Counted from the first letter of the stretch, positions 1 through 5,242 are shown. The stretch is 7,331 nucleotides of DNA from Sulfurimonadaceae bacterium (GCA_026193155.1 JAPHSI010000154.1:1-7331); one strand, 5' to 3'. The notes: generated from the sequence alone by a model not told the origin. Program-made: numbers and translations.

Positions 1-429
1 AGATAAACTCATTGTGTTATCGTAATCAACAGTGTATGAACCTATTGTTAAAGTACCTGTACCACTAGCTACAGTAGCTTCTTTTGCAGCCAATGCACCA
101 AACTTTGTAATATCTTTTTTTGCCAAAGTAACAGTTTCAAGTGTAAAAGAGTCAACAGTAGCACCTGCATCTACTTCAACTTCAGCATTTCCGCTTACAT
201 CAACTGTTTTATTATCAAATATCGTATCATAACTAAGTGCTGAAGCACTACTCTTTAGAGTTGTCATTAACGAAGATAAAAGTGTATACGCATCTTGTTT
301 TTGAGTGTTTAGAGTTATTTTATCCTCTAAAGGTTTAACCATTTGCGCTTCATCTGCTTCTTTTAGCTGATCAATTACATCAGCAGTCAAAACACCTGAA
401 CCGACACCCAGTGAACTTATACCAGCCAT
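1..429 (-). CDS. fliD: Flagellar filament cap protein FliD, N-terminal part (C-terminus outside window)
   Basis: FliD (HAP2) forms the cap at the filament tip that folds exported flagellin into place. The visible 143 codons begin MAGISSLGVGSGV, the typical FliD N-terminus, followed by a helical, heptad-like stretch (about residues 15-68) matching the D0/D1 coiled-coil region. After that comes a beta-rich stretch full of Thr, Ser, Val and Gly (about residues 70-143), the start of the variable outer domains. The frame is open to the window edge, so the gene is partial and not necessarily broken. The start is supported by AAAGGA on the minus strand at 441-436, six bases before the ATG. It diverges from fliS, the reverse of the common fliD-fliS same-strand order. 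Identification is firm from the N-terminus and neighbours. The variable domains cannot be judged. Confidence 0.93.
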   Translation of the reverse strand, partial: MAGISSLGVGSGVLTADVIDQLKEADEAQMVKPLEDKITLNTQKQDAYTLLSSLMTTLKSSASALSYDTIFDNKTVDVSGNAEVEVDAGATVDSFTLETVTLAKKDITKFGALAAKEATVASGTGTLTIGSYTVDYDNTMSLS

Positions 430-470
430 GATAAATCCTTTTATCTATAATTTATATATCTATGTGTTTA

Positions 471-497
471 AAATCGTCAGTTTTGCAAAAAACTTTA
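471..497 (-). promoter_or_regulatory. Sigma-28 (FliA) promoter for fliD
   Basis: On the minus strand, TAAAGTTT (497-490), 11 bases, then GACGATTT (478-471). TAAA and CGATTT are separated by exactly 17 bases, as in the FliA consensus TAAAGTTT-N11-GCCGATAA. CGATTT fits the CGATWT form of -10 used in Campylobacterota. Transcription would begin around 461-464, giving a leader of about 35 nt that contains the AAAGGA ribosome binding site. This would make fliD a late flagellar gene. Confidence 0.7.
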
Positions 498-505
498 ATA
501 ATATT

Positions 506-524
506 AAGCATAGATTATTCCACT
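506..524 (-). promoter_or_regulatory. Possible sigma-54 (RpoN) promoter for fliD
   Basis: Minus-strand GTGGAATAATCTATGCTT keeps the invariant GG-N10-GC spacing of sigma-54 promoters (GG at 521-520, GC at 509-508) and partly matches the Campylobacterota form TTGGAAC-N5-TTGCTT. The -24 side deviates (GTGGAAT). Transcription would start near 496 and run through the sigma-28 site. Hook-class genes use sigma-54 in this phylum, so a second promoter is plausible, but a chance match in AT-rich DNA cannot be excluded. Confidence 0.35.
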
Positions 525-533
525 AAATTTTTG

Positions 534-539
534 TATAAT
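534..539 (+). promoter_or_regulatory. Candidate sigma-70 -10 box upstream of fliS
   Basis: TATAAT is preceded by TTG (TTGTATAAT) and a T-rich stretch, resembling housekeeping promoters of Campylobacterota, which lack a strong -35. It would give a start near 546 and a roughly 90-nt leader for fliS. Perfect TATAAT matches are common by chance in DNA of this composition, and the sigma-28 site nearer the gene is a better candidate. Confidence 0.35.
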
Positions 540-555
540 TTAAATGAAAAAAATC

Positions 556-582
556 TAAAGAAAATTATAATCGTGTCGATAT
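556..582 (+). promoter_or_regulatory. Sigma-28 (FliA) promoter for fliS-fliT
   Basis: TAAAG begins at 556 and CGATAT occupies 577-582, with exactly 17 bases between TAAA and CGATAT, the spacing of the FliA consensus. The -10 matches the CGATWT version used in Campylobacterota. Initiation would fall near 590-593, so an ATG at 590 would be almost leaderless. This supports the downstream fliS start at 638. Confidence 0.65.
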
Positions 583-637
583 ATGTTTCATGAACGATTC
601 AAAAAAAGATAACAATTTAACAACTAAAGGATCTAAA

Positions 638-1009
638 ATGTATGGAACAGCCGCTCATAACACTTATGCACAAAATAATGTAGGAATTGAATCTCCAACA
701 AGACTTATTGAGATGCTGTATGAGGGGATTCTTCGTTTTAATGCTCAAGCAAAAAAATCTATTAAAGATGGCGATATTGAGAAAAAGATTTATTGGATTA
801 ACCGCTCTACAGCGATTATAACTGAATTGTTATCTACACTCGATAAAACTCAAGGTGAAGTTTCTTTATATCTTGAGGGTTTATATAACTACGAAATTTC
901 TCTTCTAACACAAGCAAGTATAGATAGTGATGAAACTAAAATAGATGAAGTAAGTGGCGTATTTAAAGGCTTATTGGAAGCTTGGAGAGAGAGTACAAAT
1001 GTGGCTTAA
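638..1009 (+). CDS. fliS: Flagellar export chaperone FliS
   Basis: FliS is a cytosolic four-helix chaperone that binds the C-terminus of flagellin and prevents premature polymerisation before type III export. The 123-residue product starts MYGTAAHNTYAQNN and continues with a segment (SPTRLIEMLYEGILRF, about residues 19-34) typical of the family: a conserved Y-x-x-N near the N-terminus and a L-I-x-M-L-Y-x-G-x-L helix. The length matches usual FliS (about 120-135). The ATG at 638 was chosen over an in-frame ATG at 590. AAAGG lies 7 bases before 638, the protein then begins as FliS normally does, and the 590 codon lies at the predicted sigma-28 transcription start. The gene overlaps the next by 11 nt, implying translational coupling. 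Confidence 0.93.
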   Translation: MYGTAAHNTYAQNNVGIESPTRLIEMLYEGILRFNAQAKKSIKDGDIEKKIYWINRSTAIITELLSTLDKTQGEVSLYLEGLYNYEISLLTQASIDSDETKIDEVSGVFKGLLEAWRESTNVA

Positions 1010-1253
1010 TCAGCTTCAAGTCGCCATAATAGAAAAAGATACAAAAAAGTTAGATGAGCTTTTAGATACTCTTCCTGAATTTCAAAATAAAGAGGAGATG
1101 CAAAAAGCTTCATATCTTTTAAGAGAGGCACTGGAATTACTCTATAAACTAAAAGATGAGACATCCGCATCAATGATACAAATCAAAAAAAATATAAAAT
1201 TTTTAAATTCTACTCAAAGTAAACCTCTTAACAAACTCGATATTAAGTCTTAA
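999..1253 (+). CDS. Small helical flagellar protein in the fliT position (FliT-like)
   Basis: An 84-residue protein beginning MWLNQLQVAIIEKD. It is predicted almost wholly alpha-helical, with charged heptad-like stretches at about residues 3-30 and 38-70, no membrane segment and a basic tail. In Helicobacter and Campylobacter a small helical protein follows fliS. In Helicobacter this gene is called fliT, and FliT chaperones the FliD cap. Position and shape support that role, but I see no specific motif that proves it, so no symbol is assigned. The ATG at 999 is preceded by GGAGAGAGAG (984-993) and overlaps the fliS end by 11 nt in another frame. An earlier in-frame ATG at 954 would add 15 residues lying within fliS and has no better ribosome site. 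The stop codon directly touches that of the convergent SDR gene. Confidence 0.75.
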   Translation: MWLNQLQVAIIEKDTKKLDELLDTLPEFQNKEEMQKASYLLREALELLYKLKDETSASMIQIKKNIKFLNSTQSKPLNKLDIKS

Positions 1254-1943
1254 TTACTTTTTTTTAATTCCAAAATTTAAACTTCTTATGGTGTATTCAC
1301 TGACAACGGCACCTTTTCGCATATTTAGTATATGCTCAACTGCATCTGCTATATCTGAAGTTAGTAGTTTTTCATTTTCTTTATCACTAACATCAAAACG
1401 CAAAGAATCGTAAAAGAAACTTTGTGTCATATCCGGATTTATATTTGAAATGCTTAAATTGCTTTTTCTACTCTCTTCAAACAAAGAGTCGCTAAAAGCT
1501 TTTAGACCTGCTTTAGTTGCAGAGTAAACACCCGCAAATTTAGAAGCACGCAGAGCTTCTATGGAACTGATATTTATTAGATATCCGGCATTTTTCTTTA
1601 AACTTCTTAAAGTGGCATTTGTTAAAAGCATCGGTGCAGTTAGGTTTAAAAAACTCATTTGTGTAATAGTTTTTAAATTTAACTCTTCATGTGGCTCAAA
1701 CTTCCCAAAACCTGCACAATTAATAAGAATATCTAACTCTTGAGATTTTAAATCTTCACAAAGTGAAATAGTTTGTTTTTCGTCTGATAAATCACACTTT
1801 ATATGTGTAAAAGATTTATGTGAAAGTAAATCATTTGGTAATGTTCTACTTATACCTATAACTTCATAGCCTAGATTAAGCAGTCTATGTGATATATTAT
1901 AACCTATTCCACTACTAGCTCCTGTAACAAGCGCTTTTTTCAT
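1254..1943 (-). CDS. Short-chain dehydrogenase/reductase (SDR) family oxidoreductase
   Basis: A cytosolic NAD(P)-dependent oxidoreductase of the classical SDR family, 229 residues, slightly short for the usual 240-250. Visible motifs are cofactor-binding TGASSGIG (residues 7-14), Asp51 in CDLSD contacting the adenine, NCAG (75-78), and the catalytic set Asn100, Ser127 (NISS), Tyr140 and Lys144 (YSATK). All catalytic residues are present, so it should be active. Ser32-Arg33 after the second strand suggests a preference for NADP(H). No transmembrane segment is seen. The ATG at 1943 is preceded by GGAG (1955-1952 on the minus strand) lying inside the upstream gene, and its first four bases overlap that gene's stop (ATGA), so translation is coupled. 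The substrate cannot be inferred. The nucleoside phosphorylase-like partner hints at a shared pathway, but this is only an inference. Confidence 0.9.
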   Translation of the reverse strand: MKKALVTGASSGIGYNISHRLLNLGYEVIGISRTLPNDLLSHKSFTHIKCDLSDEKQTISLCEDLKSQELDILINCAGFGKFEPHEELNLKTITQMSFLNLTAPMLLTNATLRSLKKNAGYLINISSIEALRASKFAGVYSATKAGLKAFSDSLFEESRKSNLSISNINPDMTQSFFYDSLRFDVSDKENEKLLTSDIADAVEHILNMRKGAVVSEYTIRSLNFGIKKK

Positions 1944-2416
1944 GATATTTTCTCCATAATTTCATCTATTTTATCAAAAATAAGTTTTTTAGCCATATTT
2001 TTTGTAACACTGCTTGGCTCAAAGTGGTCACTTACTATTTTAAATATATATTTATTTTTAACATCTTTACTTGCTTCAATAAAACCTTTACTCTCCATAT
2101 CTACCACTTCATAATTATTGTGGCTAACTTCATAATCTACACAAGTAAGATTTATATCTTTTCTCAAAGATGCAGAAGAAGCGTCGAGTAATTGACCGAT
2201 TTCATATTTTTTACTGGCTCCGCATATTCCGACATTTACAAGTGTATCATTAGAATTCATTTTTTCGATAATATTTTTTGTAGTATTAAACATATTTTCA
2301 GAACCAATACCGCTTATAATTAGGGAGATTTTGTCATTACTCTTACTGGTGTTAAGTTTAAACTTATCTACAAATGCTTGAGCTTCATTTTTTATAGCTA
2401 CAATTACATAAATCAT
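1940..2416 (-). CDS. Short nucleoside phosphorylase/nucleosidase-like protein
   Basis: A 158-residue protein that looks like a compact member of the PNP/UDP phosphorylase superfamily, which includes MTA/SAH nucleosidase. Order of motifs: a first strand with VAIKNEAQAF, whose Glu11 matches the N-terminal acid of MTA/SAH nucleosidases; SGIGSENM (35-42) and NVGICGA (61-67), glycine-rich strand ends; VDMES (105-109), matching the V-x-M-E ribose-binding motif; and KIVSD (126-130), whose Asp130 matches the purine N7 catalytic acid. Typical family members are about 230 residues. The missing part is mainly between residues 80 and 100, where the substrate-loop segment is strongly reduced. Key residues are kept, so this is probably a shortened functional branch and not a fragment. 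The substrate is unknown. The start at 2416 has only a weak GAG upstream. It is coupled to the downstream SDR gene. Confidence 0.72.
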   Translation of the reverse strand: MIYVIVAIKNEAQAFVDKFKLNTSKSNDKISLIISGIGSENMFNTTKNIIEKMNSNDTLVNVGICGASKKYEIGQLLDASSASLRKDINLTCVDYEVSHNNYEVVDMESKGFIEASKDVKNKYIFKIVSDHFEPSSVTKNMAKKLIFDKIDEIMEKIS

Positions 2417-2439
2417 TACATCTCATTAGTTTTTTTTGA

Positions 2440-2445
2440 TATAAT
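2440..2445 (+). promoter_or_regulatory. Sigma-70 -10 box for the Hpt gene
   Basis: TATAAT preceded by a run of eight T residues, as is usual for housekeeping promoters in this phylum. Transcription would begin near 2452, giving a leader of about 25 nt that contains AAGGGGA at 2462-2468, eight bases before the ATG at 2477. Confidence 0.6.
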
Positions 2446-2476
2446 TTTATCAGAATAAAATAAGGGGACTTTTATT

Positions 2477-2812
2477 ATGCCGATAGTTAAAGTGGATTAC
2501 TCAAATTTAGATCACGAAGATATGGCAAGCAATATAGGTTTAAGTTCTAAACATATCCCAATTTTAATAGCCAGTTATTTAGAAGAATCAGAGGATGGTT
2601 TAGCTAAACTTGAAGAGTCTATAAAAAAAAGGGATTACTCTAGAATTAAAGCGGATGCTCACTTCATAAAAGGTAGTTCGGGGAATTTAAAATTTAATGA
2701 ACTCTATGAAATGTCAAAAGAGTTGGAATTTGCAGGGGCAGAGGAAGATGAAAACTTTGACTATGAAGGTTACTTCAAAGCAATAAAAGAAGCAATTTCT
2801 ACTATTAAATAA
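2477..2812 (+). CDS. Stand-alone histidine phosphotransfer (Hpt) domain protein
   Basis: A 111-residue cytosolic protein that consists of one Hpt domain, a helical bundle that relays phosphoryl groups between receiver domains or from a histidine kinase. The diagnostic segment is ADAHFIKGSSGNLKF (residues 59-73), matching the H-x-x-K-G-S-S motif. His62 would be phosphorylated and Lys65 and Gly66 are the usual neighbours. The following helix, NELYEMSKELEFAG (74-87), also follows the family pattern (a hydrophobic helix ending in LE). There is no kinase, receiver or membrane segment. A strong AAGGGGA ribosome site supports the start. The gene is monocistronic: a promoter lies just upstream and the ffs promoter follows its stop within about 25 bases. 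Its partners are not in the window. A role with a response regulator acting on the nearby repeats is possible but has no direct evidence. Confidence 0.88.
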   Translation: MPIVKVDYSNLDHEDMASNIGLSSKHIPILIASYLEESEDGLAKLEESIKKRDYSRIKADAHFIKGSSGNLKFNELYEMSKELEFAGAEEDENFDYEGYFKAIKEAISTIK

Positions 2813-2834
2813 TCTTTATTTAAATATATTTAGA

Positions 2835-2840
2835 TACAAT
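2835..2840 (+). promoter_or_regulatory. -10 box of the SRP RNA gene
   Basis: TACAAT, in GATACAAT, ends six bases before G2847, where the outer helix of the SRP RNA begins. The agreement between the predicted start and the folded 5' end supports both calls. No clear -35 is seen, only an AT-rich stretch. Confidence 0.6.
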
Positions 2841-2846
2841 TTCATC

Positions 2847-2952
2847 GCTTCTCTTTAGACCTGTGCAATGGTAACTTAAGGCACCGTGTCAGGGTAGGAA
2901 TACAGCAGCACACCTTTTTTTGCTATGTGCCGCAGGTATCTGGAGGGAGGCA
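2847..2952 (+). ncRNA. ffs: Signal recognition particle RNA (4.5S-type, about 105 nt)
   Basis: The RNA of the signal recognition particle binds Ffh and directs membrane proteins to FtsY and SecYEG. The conserved domain IV is clear at 2886-2913: GUGU pairs with ACAC around the Ffh-binding internal loop (CAGG on one side, AGCAGC on the other), and GUA/UAC closes a GGAA tetraloop (2897-2900). A rod can be traced outward: 2868-2874 with 2920-2926 (7 pairs), 2860-2865 with 2931-2936 (6 pairs), and an outer helix 2847-2859 with 2939-2951 (13 consecutive pairs, five of them G-U). This is the short Gram-negative form without an Alu domain. The outer helix followed by a T-rich CCTTCTTTT may end transcription. 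The 3' end is uncertain by a few bases. Confidence 0.93.
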
Positions 2953-2984
2953 CCTTCTTTTACAAACACTTCACAAATAAATTT

Positions 2985-3017
2985 AAGTAACCAATAAGTA
3001 ACTAATCAGTAACAATT
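2985..3017 (+). repeat. Three tandem 11-bp repeats, likely response-regulator binding site
   Basis: AAGTAACCAAT (2985-2995), AAGTAACTAAT (2996-3006) and CAGTAACAATT (3007-3017) follow one another without gaps, so the AGTAAC core recurs at 2986, 2997 and 3008, exactly 11 bp apart. On the other strand this reads GTTAC-N6-GTTAC-N6-GTTAC. Direct repeats of 11 bp, with the last core ending 10 bp before a TATAAT box in place of a -35, are the layout of PhoB/OmpR-family activator sites. From memory, the Campylobacter pho box is a GTTTC-type repeat with the same period. The regulator is not identified here. Confidence 0.65.
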
Positions 3018-3023
3018 AGATAA

Positions 3024-3029
3024 TATAAT
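3024..3029 (+). promoter_or_regulatory. -10 box of the secretion operon
   Basis: TATAAT within GATAATATAATA. Transcription would begin near 3036. The position 17 bp upstream (ACTAAT, 3001-3006) does not resemble a -35 and lies within the 11-bp repeats, which suits an activator-dependent promoter. Promoters in this phylum often lack a -35 anyway, so activation is inferred. The leader holds GAGG at 3046-3049, ten bases before the gspG start. Confidence 0.55.
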
Positions 3030-3059
3030 AGCAACTATAAAAAATGAGGTTGTTTAATT

Positions 3060-3494
3060 ATGCAAAATAAAAAATCAAGAGGTGGTTTTTCTCTTATTGA
3101 GTTAATGATTGTTATCGTTATTTTAGGGCTTTTAGCAGCTATGGTTATGCCGAGTTTAACGGGTAAAGGTGAAGAAGCCAAAAGAGATTTGGTATGTGTT
3201 CAGATGAAGTCACTTTATAATGGTGCACTTGATATGTTTAAATTAAATAATTCACTTTACCCTTCAACTGAGGAAGGATTAGAGGCACTTGCAAAAAATC
3301 CTGATGAAGAAAAGTATCCAAACTACTCAAAAAGCGGATATTTAAAAGACAATAAATTACCAAAAGACTCTTGGGGTAATAATTTCGTATATGTAAATGA
3401 TGATGGTATCATTGAGATTATATCCTTAGGTGCAGATAGAAAAGAAGGCGGCAATAATGAAGCTGCTGATATAAAAATGAGTGAGTGTAAATAG
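3060..3494 (+). CDS. gspG: Type II secretion major pseudopilin GspG
   Basis: GspG is the main subunit of the type II secretion pseudopilus, which extends through the periplasm and pushes substrates through the outer-membrane secretin. This 144-residue precursor has a short basic leader MQNKKSRGG cut before Phe10 by prepilin peptidase, giving FSLIELMIVIVILGLLAAMV with the required Glu at mature position 5. The globular part carries GspG hallmarks: YPSTEEGLEAL (67-77), LPKDSWGNNFVYV (100-112) and the calcium-loop region SLGADRKEGG with a later AADI (122-138), where Asp126 and Asp137 are the expected ligands. Length is normal for the family. Unusually it has two cysteines, Cys46 and Cys143, which could form a disulfide in the periplasm. 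It is the first gene of the operon; the next starts 4 nt after its stop. Confidence 0.93.
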   Translation: MQNKKSRGGFSLIELMIVIVILGLLAAMVMPSLTGKGEEAKRDLVCVQMKSLYNGALDMFKLNNSLYPSTEEGLEALAKNPDEEKYPNYSKSGYLKDNKLPKDSWGNNFVYVNDDGIIEIISLGADRKEGGNNEAADIKMSECK

Positions 3495-3498
3495 ATAA

Positions 3499-4029
3499 GT
3501 GAAGCGTGCAGCATTCTCCTTAATTGAACTTCTTATAGTTGTTTTGATTGTGGGGATTGTGTATACGATAGCCGTTACAAATTTCTCAGCTTTAAAGGAA
3601 GGTAAGGTAAAACTTTCTCTTTCGAACTTAAAACCTTATCTTGATAAATTAAAAAAAGCTCATAAAGCTGAACTGATTTGTCTTGATGAGTGTAAAAGTT
3701 GTAATGTTTATGTGGATGGTGTTTTAGATACGAATGCATCTGAAGAATTTGAAGAGTTCTTAGACGAAGATGTTAAAGTTTATAGATACGATGCAAATTT
3801 CGGTTTAGTAAATTTACAAAACAAGGTATTTTTTAATTCTAAGGGTACGCAAGAAGAGATTTGTTTTTCTTTAAGTGTGGATAAAAACGGAGTAAGTGAA
3901 CAGTTGATAGTTGAATATAAAGATAAATTTTATGATTTTTCTACATATTTTACAAGTACAAAAATTTATTCATCAGCATCAGATTTAAGTGATGTTAAAG
4001 AGGATTTATATCAAGAGGTACTTAGATGA
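3499..4029 (+). CDS. Pseudopilin-like protein of the secretion operon (minor subunit)
   Basis: A 176-residue protein with a type IV prepilin-like N-terminus: leader MKRAA, then mature FSLIELLIVVLIVGIVYTIAV with Glu at position 5 and a 20-residue hydrophobic helix. The residue before the cut is Ala5, not the usual Gly. The globular part (from about residue 35) does not resemble GspG and I cannot assign it to GspH, I or J. Its position suggests it replaces one of these minor pseudopilins. It contains CxxxCxxC (Cys61, Cys65, Cys68) and a fourth Cys122, unusual for a pseudopilin. Translation begins at GTG, directly after an in-frame TAA at 3496, so no longer form is possible. The ribosome site is weak, and reinitiation after gspG (4-nt gap) is likely. 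Its end overlaps gspF by 4 nt. Confidence 0.82.
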   Translation: MKRAAFSLIELLIVVLIVGIVYTIAVTNFSALKEGKVKLSLSNLKPYLDKLKKAHKAELICLDECKSCNVYVDGVLDTNASEEFEEFLDEDVKVYRYDANFGLVNLQNKVFFNSKGTQEEICFSLSVDKNGVSEQLIVEYKDKFYDFSTYFTSTKIYSSASDLSDVKEDLYQEVLR

Positions 4030-5240
4030 TATTTAAGTACAAGGGTATAAATCACGAGGGTAAAAAACTATCTTTAAAAATAGAGGCTTCAAGCCTTGAT
4101 GAAGCAAAGTCGAAACTAAAAGCAAATGGTATTATTCTTCAAAGTATTGAAGAGGATACACCTTCAATCTTTGAAAATATTTCTATTTTTGGAAAATATA
4201 AAATCCCTCCAAAAGAGCTTGCAGGACTTTCACGTGAACTTTCTATGTATATCCGCTCAGGTATATCGATAGTATCGGCTATAAAAATAGTTCAGACCCA
4301 TTATGAAAAAAATAAAAAGATGAAGCTTTTTTTAAATACCATAAGTACACATCTGGATGAGGGTAATAATTTTTACACAGCCTTAAGCACCCAAGAGATA
4401 GTAGAGTTACCAAGTTTTTATGTTGAGAGTATTAAAGTTAGTGAAAACGGTGGAATATTAGATGAGGTTCTTATGGAGTTAAGCCGTTTTTTAAAAGAGC
4501 AGGACTCAATAAATAAAGAGATAAAAGGTGCATTCGCGTATCCTAGTTTTATGATAATTATATCTCTTGTTATGATATCTTTTATGCTTGCTTTTGTAGT
4601 ACCCGAGATAACAGGTATTTTTGAGTCAATGGACCAAGAACTTCCTACTCCAACAAAGTTTGTTATAGCAATGGGAGATTTTTTTAACGATAACTTTACA
4701 ACACTTTTAGGCTTTTTATTTGCATTTGTAGTAATATTTTTAATACTTATGAAAAAAAGTAGGTCTTTTGCATACATGGTACATAGGTTTCTTTTAAAGT
4801 TACCTCTTTTTGGAGAGATAATTCAAAAAAGTGAGTTAGCACGTTTTTCTTATATCGCATCTTTACTTACACGCTCAGGTGTTCCTTTTGTTCAGACGAT
4901 AAATCTAAGTGCAAATATTTTAAATAATCTTGTTTTAAAAGATATGTTTGTGCAGGCTAGTAAAAAAGTTGTTGAGGGGAAACTGCTATCATCTGCTTTA
5001 AATAATTCAAATGTAAAAATTGACAATGCTTTTATACAGTCGATTGCTTTAGGTGAAGAAACCTCACAACTTCAAAATGTTTTAACAAATACAAGTGAAC
5101 TTTATTTTGAAGAGAACCGAGATAAAATAGGTATGCTCCTAACTTTGCTTGAACCATCCCTTATGTTGTTTGTCGGTGCAAGCATTGGATTTATCGTAGC
5201 TGCAATGTTACTTCCGATTTTCTCTATGAGTATAGGTTAG
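4026..5240 (+). CDS. gspF: Type II secretion inner-membrane platform protein GspF
   Basis: GspF is the polytopic inner-membrane protein at the centre of the assembly platform, where it couples a GspE-type ATPase to pseudopilin insertion. It has 404 residues, the family's normal length, with two repeated helical T2SSF domains (about residues 65-190 and 268-395). Three membrane segments are visible at about 174-194, 225-242 and 375-399. Family features include an SENGG-type turn (139-143) in the first domain and its counterpart LGEETSQL (342-349) in the second, AYPSF before the first membrane helix, and LEPSLMLFVGASIGFIVAAM (375-394) at the last. The N-terminal 60 residues match the small cytosolic domain. 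The start overlaps the preceding stop (ATGA). PilC of type IV pili is the close alternative, but GspG and the K-L-M-like genes favour secretion. Confidence 0.92.
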   Translation: MIFKYKGINHEGKKLSLKIEASSLDEAKSKLKANGIILQSIEEDTPSIFENISIFGKYKIPPKELAGLSRELSMYIRSGISIVSAIKIVQTHYEKNKKMKLFLNTISTHLDEGNNFYTALSTQEIVELPSFYVESIKVSENGGILDEVLMELSRFLKEQDSINKEIKGAFAYPSFMIIISLVMISFMLAFVVPEITGIFESMDQELPTPTKFVIAMGDFFNDNFTTLLGFLFAFVVIFLILMKKSRSFAYMVHRFLLKLPLFGEIIQKSELARFSYIASLLTRSGVPFVQTINLSANILNNLVLKDMFVQASKKVVEGKLLSSALNNSNVKIDNAFIQSIALGEETSQLQNVLTNTSELYFEENRDKIGMLLTLLEPSLMLFVGASIGFIVAAMLLPIFSMSIG

Positions 5241-5242
5241 GT

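Noticed and set aside
32..232. Open frame on the plus strand
   Set aside because: Lies antisense within fliD, low-complexity composition that mirrors the Thr/Val-rich cap domain; no ribosome site.
590..637. A longer fliS starting at ATG 590 (16 extra residues)
   Set aside because: The extra residues are polar and unlike FliS, there is no ribosome site, and the codon coincides with the predicted sigma-28 transcription start. ATG 638 has AAAGG at good spacing.
1561..1743. Open frame on the plus strand inside the SDR gene
   Set aside because: Antisense shadow of an SDR with complete catalytic motifs.
2444..2449. Minus-strand TAAAAT as -10 of the nucleosidase-SDR operon, overlapping the hpt -10
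   Set aside because: A promoter must exist in this spacer, but the match is weak in very AT-rich DNA and the exact site cannot be supported.
2913..2921. Intrinsic terminator in the middle of the SRP RNA
   Set aside because: The pairing of sequences on both sides of it into one rod shows that full-length RNA is the functional product. Kept only as an observation.
2985..3017. The three 11-bp repeats as a tiny CRISPR or iteron origin
   Set aside because: Units are too short and have no spacers for CRISPR, and no rep or dnaA gene or DnaA boxes are nearby. Position before a -10 box fits a transcription factor site.
3323..3514. Open frame on the minus strand across the end of gspG
   Set aside because: Antisense to conserved GspG calcium-loop codons; no ribosome site or family resemblance.
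4418..4777. 119-residue open frame on the minus strand in gspF
   Set aside because: Antisense shadow of a full-length gspF. Its codons follow from gspF's membrane segments.
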